Assembly (NCBI RefSeq): GCF_037450285.1
Contig: NZ_JAQISN010000002.1
Location: 310,001 to 374,000, forward strand
DNA length: 64,000 nucleotides
Reading direction: 5' to 3'
From: Erwinia sp. SLM-02
Lineage (GTDB): Bacteria; Pseudomonadota; Gammaproteobacteria; Enterobacterales; Enterobacteriaceae
Shown here: piece by piece, positions 41,495-50,570 of the stretch
Position numbering within the stretch: position 1 is the stretch's first letter
Layout: the number at the start of each line of letters is the position of its first letter
The notes under the pieces: generated by a model
The model's database searches: none
Seen by the model: only the letters and a program-made list of their open reading frames with translations
What the model was told of the DNA's origin: nothing
Program-made: the position numbers and the translations under genes

Positions 41495-42151
41495 ATGGGT
41501 GTTTTACACGAGATTGTTCAGGCGCTCTGGCATCAGGATTTTACCGCGCTGGCCAATCCGGATGTGATTTGGGTTGTTTACGGGATTATGTTTATCACGT
41601 TGCTGCTTGAAAATGGTTTGCTTCCGGCTTCATTTCTCCCCGGCGACAGCCTGCTGCTGCTGGCCGGTGCCATGGTGGCCAAAGGCGTCATGGCATTTTT
41701 TCCCACGATGATCATCCTGACCGCCGCCGCCAGTATTGGCTGCTGGCTGAGCTATTTGCAGGGCCGCTGGCTGGGCAATACCCGGCTGGTGAAAGGCTGG
41801 CTGCTGCACCTTCCCGCGCAGTACCACCAGCGGGCATGGAACCTGTTTAACCGCCACGGGCTGCTGGCGCTGCTGGTTGGCCGCTTCCTCGCCTTTGTAC
41901 GGACGATTCTGCCTACCATGGCCGGTATTTCCGGGCTGAAAAGCGGCCGCTTCCAGCTGTTTAACTGGCTCAGCGGGCTGCTGTGGGTGACGATTCTGGT
42001 CGCGCTCGGCTATGGCATCAGCCAGGTGCCGTTTATCAAGCGTCATGAGGATCAGGTGATGGCGATTCTGATGATCCTGCCGCTGGTGCTGCTCTGTGCC
42101 GGACTTACCGGTAGCGTGGTGCTGGTGCTGAGGCGTAAAAAGGCCCGTTAA
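41495..42151 (+). CDS. yghB: DedA-family inner-membrane protein YghB
   Basis: The 218-residue membrane protein matches E. coli YghB (219 aa). DedA blocks are ENGLLPASFLPGDSLLLLAGAM and the conserved GRFLAFVRTILPTMAGISG with its essential Arg. DedA proteins are linked to undecaprenyl-phosphate or phospholipid translocation and to proton-motive-force balance; yghB and yqjA mutants of E. coli show division and temperature defects. It sits between metC and yqhC, as expected. Confidence 0.95.
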   Translation: MGVLHEIVQALWHQDFTALANPDVIWVVYGIMFITLLLENGLLPASFLPGDSLLLLAGAMVAKGVMAFFPTMIILTAAASIGCWLSYLQGRWLGNTRLVKGWLLHLPAQYHQRAWNLFNRHGLLALLVGRFLAFVRTILPTMAGISGLKSGRFQLFNWLSGLLWVTILVALGYGISQVPFIKRHEDQVMAILMILPLVLLCAGLTGSVVLVLRRKKAR

Positions 42152-42163
42152 TCCGGGCCGGTT

Positions 42164-43054
42164 TTATCCCGGCTGCCGCATCCGGGTCATCTCTTCCCCC
42201 GGCGTGACGCCAAAGTAGCGTTTGAACTCGCGCGAGAACTGCGACGCGCTTTCATATCCCACTTTCATTGCCGCCACGCTGGCCTTCATCCCCTCCTGCA
42301 GCATCATCATGCGCGCCTGATGCAGACGGTAGCTTTTCAGGTACTGTAGCGGGGAGGTGCTGGTCACCGCCTTGAAGTTATGATGGAACGCCGAGACGCT
42401 CATATTGGCCTCCGCTGCCAGCAGGTCAACGCTCAGGTTATCGGTGAAGTGATGCTCAATACGCCGCAGTGCACGGGCAATCTGGCTGAACTGCGTCTGC
42501 CGGCTCACCAGCGCCAGCAGCGCACCGCCGCACGGCCCCTGCAGCACGTAGTAGAGGATCTCACGTACCAATTGTGGCCCCAGCACGCGGGCATCACGCG
42601 GATTGTTCATCATGTCCAGCAGACGCTCGGTTGCACAGAGCATCTCTTCCGTCAGCAGCGCCGAGTGGATACCGCAGGTTTTCGGTTCAGGATGAAAGCC
42701 GTCGTCATCGCCAATATCCATCAGGAGATCCTGGAGCTTCAGCGGATCGACCCGCAGCGTTATTCCGGCCAGCGGCGCTTCCGGCGTGGCAAAGGTTTCA
42801 CACTCAAACGGCAGCGGAACGGTCAGCATCAGGTATTTATTGGCGTCGTAGCTGAATACGCTGTTGCCCAGGTAGCCGGTCTTCTGCCCCTGAAACAGGA
42901 TCACAATCGCCGGCTGGTACATGACCGGGGTACGCGCCATATGCCTGTCGGCATAGATCAGGCTGATACCGGGCACCGACGACAGCCCTTTGTTCTGCGT
43001 CACCAGGCCAATCACCTGGCGGGCAAGCCGTTCGCATATCGCGTTTCTGTCCAT
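42164..43054 (-). CDS. yqhC: AraC-family activator of yqhD-dkgA
   Basis: The 296-residue protein has an AraC-type N-terminal sensing domain (residues 1-180). Two C-terminal helix-turn-helix motifs follow (SVDLLAAEANMSVSAFHHNFKAV and ASVAAMKVGYESASQFSREFKRYFG). In E. coli, YqhC responds to glyoxal-type aldehydes and activates yqhD and dkgA, which are divergent here as well. The ATG at 43054 (MDRNAICERLARQ) is chosen over an upstream GTG at 43066. An 11-bp direct repeat in the shared promoter region may be its site. Confidence 0.92.
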   Translation of the reverse strand: MDRNAICERLARQVIGLVTQNKGLSSVPGISLIYADRHMARTPVMYQPAIVILFQGQKTGYLGNSVFSYDANKYLMLTVPLPFECETFATPEAPLAGITLRVDPLKLQDLLMDIGDDDGFHPEPKTCGIHSALLTEEMLCATERLLDMMNNPRDARVLGPQLVREILYYVLQGPCGGALLALVSRQTQFSQIARALRRIEHHFTDNLSVDLLAAEANMSVSAFHHNFKAVTSTSPLQYLKSYRLHQARMMMLQEGMKASVAAMKVGYESASQFSREFKRYFGVTPGEEMTRMRQPG

Positions 43055-43128
43055 CACTCTTCCCACCGCTGAAAGTTTTACGCCAGTATCATCGCCTGCT
43101 GCCCGACATTTCTCCAGAGGTTTGGAGG

Positions 43129-43150
43129 ATCAGGCAAGAATCAGGCAGAA
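43129..43150. promoter_or_regulatory. Tandem repeat in the yqhC-yqhD promoter region
   Basis: ATCAGGCAAGA is followed directly by ATCAGGCAGAA, giving an 8-bp core repeated at 11-bp spacing, one helical turn. AraC-family proteins often bind such direct repeats. A second pair, TCGCCTGCTGC, lies at 43092-43102 and 43169-43179. Confidence 0.45.
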
Positions 43151-43225
43151 ATGTGCATTGAGCAAAATTCGCCTGCTGCGCACAATGATCCCACTGATAA
43201 CCATCCTATTCCCAGGATTAACGCG

Positions 43226-44383
43226 ATGAATAATTTCGTACTGCATACGCCCACCCGCATCCTGTTTGGCAAGGGGCAAATTGCCCAGCTGGCCGCCTCC
43301 ATACCCGCCGGCAGCAAGGTGCTGATCCTCTTTGGCGGCGGCAGCGTCAAGAAAAATGGCGTGATGGATCAGGTTTACAGCGCATTACAGGGTTTTGATG
43401 TTCAGGAGTTTGGCGGCATCGAGCCTAACCCGGATTTCTCCACCCTGATGCAGGCGGTGGAAATCGTTAAACGGGATAAGATCACCTTCCTGCTGGCGGT
43501 GGGCGGCGGGTCGGTGCTGGACGGCACCAAGTTTATCGCCGCGGCGGCGCTTTATCCGCATGACCCGTGGCATATTCTGGAAACCGGCGGTGCTGAAATT
43601 GAGCAGGCGCTGCCTGTCGGATCGGTGCTGACCCTGCCCGCGACCGGCTCCGAGTCCAACCGCAGCGCGGTAATTAATCGCCGCGCGACCCAGGATAAGC
43701 GGGCGTTTCGCAGCAACTATCTGTTCCCGCTTTTCGCCGTACTGGACCCGGTTTACACCTACAGCCTGCCGCCGCGCCAGATCGCCAACGGCGTGGTGGA
43801 TGCCTTTGTGCATACCGTAGAACAGTACCTTACCTTCCCGGTTGACGCCCGCGTCCAGGACCGTTTTGCCGAAGGCCTGCTGCTGACGCTGGTGGAAGAA
43901 GGCCCGCGCGCGCTGGCCGAGCCGGAAAATTATGACGTCCGCGCCAACGTGATGTGGAGCGCGACGATGGCGCTGAACGGCCTGATCGGTGCCGGCGTGC
44001 CGCAGGACTGGTCCACCCATATGCTCGGCCACGAGCTGACGGCGCTGCACGGCATCGACCACGCGCAGACGCTGGCTGTCGTGCTGCCGTCTCTGCTCAA
44101 CATCCAGCGCGACACCAAGCGGGAAAAACTGCTGCAGTACGCGGAGCGCGTCTGGGGGATCGCCGACGGCAGCGAAGCGGAACGCATCGATGGGGCGATT
44201 GCCGCCACGCGCGCTTTCTTTGAGCAGATGGGCATTGCCACCCGCCTGTCGGACTATCAGCTGGACGGCTCGTCGATCCCGGCACTGCTGGAAAAACTGG
44301 CAGAAAAAGGGCTCACCGCGCTGGGCGAACGCCAGGATATTACGCTGGACGTCAGCCGTCAGATCTATCTGGACGCACGCTAG
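43226..44383 (+). CDS. yqhD: NADPH-dependent aldehyde reductase YqhD
   Basis: The 385-residue iron-type alcohol dehydrogenase reduces short aldehydes, glyoxal and lipid-peroxidation products with NADPH. The nucleotide-binding GGGS loop is in LFGGGSVKKNG and a second in AVGGGSVLDGTKF. Metal ligands lie in NGVVDAFVHTVEQYL (Asp, His) and STHMLGHELTALHGIDHAQTLA (His, His). The start at 43226 has AGGATT before it and gives the E. coli N-terminus MNNFVLHTPT; a longer in-frame start is rejected. Confidence 0.96.
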   Translation: MNNFVLHTPTRILFGKGQIAQLAASIPAGSKVLILFGGGSVKKNGVMDQVYSALQGFDVQEFGGIEPNPDFSTLMQAVEIVKRDKITFLLAVGGGSVLDGTKFIAAAALYPHDPWHILETGGAEIEQALPVGSVLTLPATGSESNRSAVINRRATQDKRAFRSNYLFPLFAVLDPVYTYSLPPRQIANGVVDAFVHTVEQYLTFPVDARVQDRFAEGLLLTLVEEGPRALAEPENYDVRANVMWSATMALNGLIGAGVPQDWSTHMLGHELTALHGIDHAQTLAVVLPSLLNIQRDTKREKLLQYAERVWGIADGSEAERIDGAIAATRAFFEQMGIATRLSDYQLDGSSIPALLEKLAEKGLTALGERQDITLDVSRQIYLDAR

Positions 44384-44469
44384 CCCCCACCAATCCTCCG
44401 CTTATCGACTAGACTTACTTCCATCAACCGGTGCCACTGCACCGGTTTTTCCGCACAAAAGGAGCGAAC

Positions 44470-45294
44470 ATGGCAGATCAACCAATCATTAAACTGCACG
44501 ATGGCAATATGATGCCGCAGCTTGGGCTGGGCGTCTGGCAGGCCAGCGTGGATGAGGCCCGGAGCGCGGCGGTGACCGCACTTGAGGTCGGTTACCGTTC
44601 GATTGACACCGCGGCGATATACAAAAATGAAGAGGGTATCGGCCAGGCGCTGCGCGAAACCGACGTCGCGCGGGACGATATTTTCGTCACCACCAAATTG
44701 TGGAATGACGATCAGCTGGATGCCGAAAAGGCGCTGGAAGCCAGCCTGAAAAAACTGCAGCTGGACAGCGTTGATCTCTATCTGATGCACTGGCCCTGCC
44801 CGGAGAAAGATACGTTTGTGGCCGCCTGGCAGGCAATGATCAAACTGCAGCAGCAGGGCCTGACCAAAAGTATCGGCGTGTGTAACTTTAATGAGCCGCA
44901 CCTCAAGCGGTTGCTCGATGAGACCGGCGTCATTCCGGTGATCAATCAGATCGAGCTGCATCCGATGCTGCAACAGCGCACGCTTCATGCCTGGAATGCG
45001 ATGCATCACATCCAGACAGAATCATGGAGCCCGCTGGCGCAGGGCGGGGAAGGCGTGTTCGAGCAGGACATTATCAAGCGGCTGGCGCAGAAATACGGCA
45101 AAACCCCGGCTCAGATCGTGATTCGCTGGCATCTGGACAGCGGTCTGGTGGTGATCCCGAAATCCGTCACGCCGTCTCGCATTAAAGAGAACTTTGAGGT
45201 GTTTGATTTCCGCCTGGAGAAAACCGAAGTCAGTGAGATTGCTTCGCTGGATCGTAATAATCGCCTGGGCCCGGACCCGGAAAGCTTCAACTAA
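44470..45294 (+). CDS. dkgA: 2,5-diketo-D-gluconate / methylglyoxal reductase A
   Basis: The 274-residue aldo-keto reductase has the catalytic tetrad in view: Asp and Tyr in SIDTAAIYKNEEGIG, Lys in TTKLWND and His in LMHWPCPEKD. The NADPH-binding C-terminal block is IPKSVTPSRIKENFEVFDF. It reduces 2,5-diketogluconate and, more physiologically, methylglyoxal. GGAGC precedes the ATG at 44470. It follows yqhD by 86 nt and is probably co-regulated by YqhC. Confidence 0.96.
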   Translation: MADQPIIKLHDGNMMPQLGLGVWQASVDEARSAAVTALEVGYRSIDTAAIYKNEEGIGQALRETDVARDDIFVTTKLWNDDQLDAEKALEASLKKLQLDSVDLYLMHWPCPEKDTFVAAWQAMIKLQQQGLTKSIGVCNFNEPHLKRLLDETGVIPVINQIELHPMLQQRTLHAWNAMHHIQTESWSPLAQGGEGVFEQDIIKRLAQKYGKTPAQIVIRWHLDSGLVVIPKSVTPSRIKENFEVFDFRLEKTEVSEIASLDRNNRLGPDPESFN

Positions 45295-45304
45295 ACCCTG
45301 AACG

Positions 45305-45328
45305 TTTGCCCGCGGCCCCGCGGGCAAA
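45305..45328. terminator. dkgA/sufI intergenic terminator hairpin
   Basis: TTTGCCCGCGG (45305-45315) and CCGCGGGCAAA (45318-45328) form a perfect 11-bp stem between the convergent ends of dkgA and sufI. The A and T ends of the stem suit both directions, though neither U-tract is long. Confidence 0.7.
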
Positions 45329-45332
45329 ATGC

Positions 45333-46754
45333 TTAATACTGCTGGGCAGGATTCACCACCATCTGCCCCGCCGTTCCGCGATCGGCCATTTCCAGCATCT
45401 GGCTGTAATAGACAAACGGGAAGTGCTCGGAGGACGGCTGGGTAAAGGACACCAGCAGATCGACGTCGCCATCGACCCATACCGTATCCTTCCAGCCGCG
45501 ATCCTCTGCCATGGTCTGTGCACCGTTGACGCTTTTAATCAGGAACATCACGCCCTGAATATGAAATGCCTGCGGCGTATCGGCATGGATCATCCAGCGT
45601 TCAAAGCTGCCCTGCTGCGCCTGGGTATCAATGCGCGACATATTCCACAGCGCGCCGTTAATGCCCGGCGTGGAATCACCCAGGCGGAATTCACGGGTGC
45701 GGCTGACGGTGCCGGGGATCATCTGATCCGCCAGAATACGCATCGGTAAGTTATCGGTTACTAACGGTAACAGCCCCGTTGGGCGCAGGGTCAGCACCAG
45801 AGTGGAGATGAGAATGCTGGATGGTTCAAAGATGCCACGCAGCCTGTCGACAATGCCAGCCGCATCCCCTGCCGTAATCGAGACTTCATCGCCCTGGGTC
45901 ATATCGATCAGCACTTCCCGGCGTTCACCCGGGGCCAGCGACAGCTGATCTACCGCCACCGGCGCGGGAAGGAAACCCTGATCGCTGGCAATGACGTTAA
46001 ACGGCCGGGCATCACTCATGCGCAGCTGATAGCGGCGGGAATTGGAGGCGTTCAGCAGGCGCAGGCGCACCCAGCCGCGTGAAACCTCAAGGAAGGGGTT
46101 TTGTACGCCGTTGACCAGCAGCGTATCGCCGACGAAGCCACCGCTGCCCGGCGGGTCATATTCCGGCGAGCCGAAGTTATCCAGCCGCTTGTCCTGAATA
46201 ATGACCGGGAAGTCGTCCACGCCGTAGTGTTTTGGAATAGGTAAGGACTTACTAACTTCATCTTCAACCAGCCACATACCCGCCAGCCCGTTATAAACAT
46301 GCGGGGCCATGCGGTTAGGCGTATTGGCATGATACCAGCAGGTGGCGGCGGCCTGGCGGATCGGCACCACCGGTGACCAGTCTACGCCCGGCGACATCAG
46401 GCGGGCCGCGCCCCCCATCAGCGCACCGGGAACCTGCAGGCCGCTGACGGTCATCGCGACCGGTTCATTCAATCGATTGCTGTAGATAAGCTTGACGTCA
46501 TCTCCGTTCCACACGCGCACCGTCGGGCCAAGATAAAGGCCGTTAAACCCCCATACCTGCGCCTTGCTGCTGCCGTCAAAAGACCAGTGGCTGCGCTGCA
46601 TCGTCAGAAACAGCGGCTGCCCGCGACGGGACTCAATCAGCGGTGGAACCGGCAGCGGCGTGCCCGGGCCAGCCGCCCGCGCGCTGAACGGTAATGATGA
46701 AGCACAAAGGGCAATGCCTGAGGCCTTAAAAAACTGACGACGACTGAGGGACAT
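45333..46754 (-). CDS. sufI: Cell-division protein FtsP (SufI), multicopper-oxidase-like
   Basis: The 473-residue protein has a twin-arginine signal (LSRRQFFKASGIALCASSLPFSARA) and three cupredoxin domains. Copper-ligand His clusters of true multicopper oxidases are mostly absent (for example ATCWYHANTPNRMAPHVYNGLAG is retained but the C-terminal HCH is not), as in E. coli SufI. FtsP stabilises the divisome under stress. The start at 46754 places GGAGTCGGGT before the ATG; the longer frame to 46856 has no support. Confidence 0.93.
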   Translation of the reverse strand: MSLSRRQFFKASGIALCASSLPFSARAAGPGTPLPVPPLIESRRGQPLFLTMQRSHWSFDGSSKAQVWGFNGLYLGPTVRVWNGDDVKLIYSNRLNEPVAMTVSGLQVPGALMGGAARLMSPGVDWSPVVPIRQAAATCWYHANTPNRMAPHVYNGLAGMWLVEDEVSKSLPIPKHYGVDDFPVIIQDKRLDNFGSPEYDPPGSGGFVGDTLLVNGVQNPFLEVSRGWVRLRLLNASNSRRYQLRMSDARPFNVIASDQGFLPAPVAVDQLSLAPGERREVLIDMTQGDEVSITAGDAAGIVDRLRGIFEPSSILISTLVLTLRPTGLLPLVTDNLPMRILADQMIPGTVSRTREFRLGDSTPGINGALWNMSRIDTQAQQGSFERWMIHADTPQAFHIQGVMFLIKSVNGAQTMAEDRGWKDTVWVDGDVDLLVSFTQPSSEHFPFVYYSQMLEMADRGTAGQMVVNPAQQY

Positions 46755-46803
46755 ACCCGACTCCGTAAGCCAAAACGGCCAACAGTGCGGCCGAGATCCA
46801 TTG

Positions 46804-46816
46804 TTATCATTATCTG
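46804..46816 (-). promoter_or_regulatory. Weak Fur-like half site upstream of sufI
   Basis: On the minus strand AGATAATGATAACAA contains a perfect GATAATGATAA half of the Fur palindrome with a poor second half. It is 50-62 nt before the sufI ATG. Fur control of sufI is not established, so this is tentative. Confidence 0.25.
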
Positions 46817-46879
46817 CGGGCTGTGCTGCCGCATGAACAACTACCGGCGTGAACATGATGGCACGCTCACCCCAGTAAT

Positions 46880-47617
46880 TTATAGCTTACCTGATGCTTC
46901 TCTTGCAGCGACTTCAGCATTTAACTCTTCAAGTTTCGCCGCCATCAGTTCGCGACAGTGGGTTGCCAGCTTGCGCACCGACTGATTTTCAAACGCCTTG
47001 ATATCCACCGGCGGCATCATTTCAACGATCGCCAGGCCATTTTTCAGCCGGTTCAGTTTGATCTTGTCATGGGTGTTGGAGACGACGACCGGAATGATCG
47101 GCACGCCGGCCGCCACGGCGGCATGAAACGCGCCGGTTTTAAACGGCAGCAGCCCACGACCGCGGCTGCGCGTGCCTTCCGGGAACATCCAGAACGAGAT
47201 TTTTTTCTTCTGAAATTCGCTTACCAGCTCCCCGATGGTGCCGTGCGCCTTGGCACGATTGTCCCGGTCGATCAGCAGATTACCGGTCAGCCAGTACAGC
47301 AGCCCAAAGAACGGCACCCACAGCAGGCTTTTCTTACCGACGGTGACGGTGGTCGGCTCAACGATATTCGCCGCGGTGATCATGTCGTAGTTATTCTGGT
47401 GGTTACAGATGTAAATCGCGTTGGGGAAGTCTTTATGCCCTTCGGGACGACGCAGTTCAACCTTTAGGCCAAACACCGGCGCAAGGCGGCCGAAAAGCCG
47501 GCCGAAGGTAGAAACGTGCTTCGGGTTTCTTGGACTGAACAGGCACCAGATACAGCCAAACACGCACAGCAGTATCGAATAAATAATGACCACGATGATA
47601 CGTAAAATAGAGAGCAT
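46880..47617 (-). CDS. plsC: 1-acyl-sn-glycerol-3-phosphate acyltransferase
   Basis: The 245-residue inner-membrane enzyme equals E. coli PlsC in length. It converts lysophosphatidic acid to phosphatidic acid. Motif I is CNHQNNYD (HX4D), motif III FPEGTRSRG and motif IV VPIIPVVVS. An N-terminal membrane helix is LRIIVVIIYSILLCVFGCIW. The ATG at 47617 has GAGG 5 nt before it; a longer frame is rejected. Its place upstream of sufI and downstream of parC is conserved. Confidence 0.97.
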   Translation of the reverse strand: MLSILRIIVVIIYSILLCVFGCIWCLFSPRNPKHVSTFGRLFGRLAPVFGLKVELRRPEGHKDFPNAIYICNHQNNYDMITAANIVEPTTVTVGKKSLLWVPFFGLLYWLTGNLLIDRDNRAKAHGTIGELVSEFQKKKISFWMFPEGTRSRGRGLLPFKTGAFHAAVAAGVPIIPVVVSNTHDKIKLNRLKNGLAIVEMMPPVDIKAFENQSVRKLATHCRELMAAKLEELNAEVAAREASGKL

Positions 47618-47766
47618 CACAACCTCGTTATGGCATACAGACAGCGTATTCAGACGGGATTTATCCGGCATCATACGCTGACTAAAGAGTGGCTTAACCG
47701 TTTTTTATTTTGATATCGGCAGGCTGGCGACATTCACGGCCCCAGCCTGCCATCAGCGATGGCGAA

Positions 47767-50040
47767 TTACTCTTCGCTGTCATCCGCCGCTGGACGTGAC
47801 GGGCCATCGACATCCACGCGATCGATACGCTGCAATCCGCGCGGCAGCTGAGTACCACGGCGGCCACGCTCTGCCCGGAACTTCTGGAGATCTTCCGCTT
47901 TCAGCGTCAGCTTACGCTTGCCGACATACAGAGTAATGGCACTTTGTGGTGTCAGCAACAGCAGCCAGGCCAGCTTATCTTCCCCGGATGCCGCCTGGGC
48001 GGACGGGATAGAGATAATCTTATTGCCCTTGCCTTTGGAAAGCTGCGGCAGGTCGCCAACCGGGAACATCAGCATACGCCCGGCGGCGGTGATCGCCAGC
48101 AGCAGATCGTCATCGCCATGGATGGCGAGTGGGGTCATGACTTTGGCATTTTCCGGCAGGGTCAGCAGAGCTTTACCCGCGCGGTTGCGGGAAACCAGAT
48201 CGCTGAAGGTGCAGACGAATCCGTAACCGGCATCCGACGCCATCAGCAGGCGTTGCTCATCGGCCTCCATCAGCACCTGTTCAATCGTTGCACCCGGCGG
48301 CGGCGTCAGCTTGCCGGTCAGCGGCTCGCCCTGCCCGCGTGCCGACGGCAGGGTGACCGGATCGAGCGCATAGCTGCGCCCGGTGGAGTCAATAAAGGCC
48401 ACCGGCTGATTGCTCTTGCCGCGCGCCGCGGCGCGATAGCTGTCACCGGCTTTGTAATTAAGCCCGGCCGGATCGATATCGTGCCCTTTGGCGCTGCGCA
48501 CCCAACCCATCTGCGACAGAACGATGGTGACCGGTTCGGAAGGCACCAGCTCATGCTCGCTGATGGCCTTCGCCTCTTCGCGTTCACGCAGAGGTGAACG
48601 GCGGTCGTCACCGTAGGTGTCGCTATCGGCCTGCAGCTCTTTCTTCAGCAGCGTATTCATCTTGCGCTCGGATGCGAGGATCCCCTGCAAATGATCGCGT
48701 TCTTTTTCCAGCTCCGCCTGCTCACCGCGGATTTTCATCTCTTCCAGCTTGGCGAGATGGCGCAGTTTCAGTTCCAGAATGGCTTCGGCCTGAGTTTCTG
48801 AAATATCGAAGCGAGACATCAGCACCGGCTTAGGCTCATCTTCACTGCGGATGATGTGGATCACTTCATCAATATTCAGGAAGGCGACCAGTAAACCAGC
48901 AAGGATATGCAGGCGCTTGAGTACCTTTTCAAGGCGATAGTTCAGACGGCGACGGACGGTATCACGGCGATAAACCAGCCACTCGCTCAGGATCTCCAGC
49001 AGGTTTTTCACCGCCGGACGGTTATCCAGACCAATCATATTCAGATTGATTCGGTAGCTGCGTTCCAGATCGGTCGTGGCAAACAGGTGATTCATCACCT
49101 GTTCAAGATCGACGCGATTGGAACGCGGTACGATAACCAGCCGGGTGGGGTTCTCATGATCCGATTCATCGCGCAGGTCTTCCACCATCGGCAGCTTTTT
49201 ATTGCGCATCTGAGCGGCAATCTGCTCCAGAACGCGCGCCCCGGAAACCTGATGCGGCAGCGCGGTGATCACCACGTCGCCATCCTCTTTTTTCCACACG
49301 GCGCGCATGCGCACCGAACCACGGCCGCTCTGATAAATTTTGCGGATCTCGCTGCGCGGCGTGATGATTTCAGCTTCGGTGGGATAATCCGGCCCCTGCA
49401 CGATATCCAGCAGTTCATCAAGCGTGGTTTTCGGGCTGTCGATCAGCGCAATCGCCGCCTTCGCGACCTCACGCAGGTTATGCGGCGGGATATCCGTGGC
49501 CATACCGACCGCAATACCGGTGGTGCCGTTCAGCAGGATATTAGGCAGGCGCGCAGGCAGCATTTTAGGCTCCTGCATGGTGCCGTCAAAGTTCGGAATA
49601 TAATCGACCGTCCCCTGCCCCAGTTCGCCCAGCAGCACTTCGGCATACTTTGACAGGCGCGACTCCGTATAGCGCATCGCAGCAAAGGATTTCGGATCGT
49701 CCGGCGCGCCCCAGTTTCCCTGGCCATCAACCAGCGGATAGCGATAGGAGAACGGCTGCGCCATCAGCACCATCGCTTCGTAACAGGCGCTGTCGCCGTG
49801 AGGATGATACTTACCCAGCACGTCACCCACGGTACGTGCGGATTTTTTGAATTTCGCGCTGTTGCTCAGCCCAAGTTCGGACATGGCGTAAACGATACGG
49901 CGCTGAACCGGTTTCAGTCCGTCGCCTATATAGGGAAGCGCACGATCCATGATGACGTACATGGAGTAGTTAAGGTACGCATTTTCTGTAAACTTGTGCA
50001 GCGCAAGGCGCTCGGCACCATCCTGCATCTGATCGCTCAT
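47767..50040 (-). CDS. parC: DNA topoisomerase IV subunit A
   Basis: The 757-residue subunit cuts and rejoins DNA in chromosome decatenation. The active-site Tyr124 is in AAMRYTESRLSKYAE, and the quinolone-resistance region is KYHPHGDSACYEAM. Ser84 and Glu88 there (Ser80 and Glu84 in E. coli numbering) are both wild type, so no common resistance change is seen. The C-terminal beta-pinwheel covers about residues 500-740. A weak hairpin (CAGGCTGG/CCAGCCTG, 47720-47749) follows the stop. The partner parE is about 10 kb away, on the same strand. Confidence 0.97.
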   Translation of the reverse strand: MSDQMQDGAERLALHKFTENAYLNYSMYVIMDRALPYIGDGLKPVQRRIVYAMSELGLSNSAKFKKSARTVGDVLGKYHPHGDSACYEAMVLMAQPFSYRYPLVDGQGNWGAPDDPKSFAAMRYTESRLSKYAEVLLGELGQGTVDYIPNFDGTMQEPKMLPARLPNILLNGTTGIAVGMATDIPPHNLREVAKAAIALIDSPKTTLDELLDIVQGPDYPTEAEIITPRSEIRKIYQSGRGSVRMRAVWKKEDGDVVITALPHQVSGARVLEQIAAQMRNKKLPMVEDLRDESDHENPTRLVIVPRSNRVDLEQVMNHLFATTDLERSYRINLNMIGLDNRPAVKNLLEILSEWLVYRRDTVRRRLNYRLEKVLKRLHILAGLLVAFLNIDEVIHIIRSEDEPKPVLMSRFDISETQAEAILELKLRHLAKLEEMKIRGEQAELEKERDHLQGILASERKMNTLLKKELQADSDTYGDDRRSPLREREEAKAISEHELVPSEPVTIVLSQMGWVRSAKGHDIDPAGLNYKAGDSYRAAARGKSNQPVAFIDSTGRSYALDPVTLPSARGQGEPLTGKLTPPPGATIEQVLMEADEQRLLMASDAGYGFVCTFSDLVSRNRAGKALLTLPENAKVMTPLAIHGDDDLLLAITAAGRMLMFPVGDLPQLSKGKGNKIISIPSAQAASGEDKLAWLLLLTPQSAITLYVGKRKLTLKAEDLQKFRAERGRRGTQLPRGLQRIDRVDVDGPSRPAADDSEE

Positions 50041-50570
50041 TATTCTCTTTTCCTCACATTGCAGCGCTTTGGCCCGACCTCATCGTTCTGCCACCTTGCT
50101 ATCTTGTTAATAGCTGGCTTTACTCCGTCAGGCAACTCCGCCCCACATCGCGGTAAGTTTGGCGAGGATAGTACCTTATCCGGTTGGGGGCTGTCACAGG
50201 GTTCAGCAGGGCGCGCTGCAGCTCACGGTGCCAAAAACAGGCCGTATTGATAATTAAAAACTGAAAAAAATAAAAACAAACTTCCAAAAAAATCTAATTT
50301 ATCTTAAAAAATAATAGGGCAATTACTATTCCCCCTAAAATCTCCAGGCTCTATACTGCTCAAAACGTATAACGCGAACCACTATAATCATGAAAAAACT
50401 CACCTGCCGGATAGGGTCTAACCCCGTCTGGTTGTTCGCTAACCGACTAAGAAATTAGATAATAAATTGCCAATTCGTTTTTATTTTAAAAATAAAGACA
50501 AGGAAAGCCTGCCTGCGTTCCAGGGACAATAAACCCTTGCTGGATTCAGGAAGTACAATGGAGAGTTCAC
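50041..50570. other. AT-rich junction between parC and the two-partner secretion island
   Basis: This 530-bp stretch marks the left edge of the AT-rich island. From about 50240 onward it is mostly A and T and has no real gene. A TATAAT hexamer at 50383-50388 is a likely -10 for the tpsB transcript, giving a leader of about 180 nt. A 22-codon frame (50390-50458, MKKLTCRIGSNP...) follows the -10 without a ribosome-binding site. An imperfect GGG/CCC hairpin overlaps it. Confidence 0.45.
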
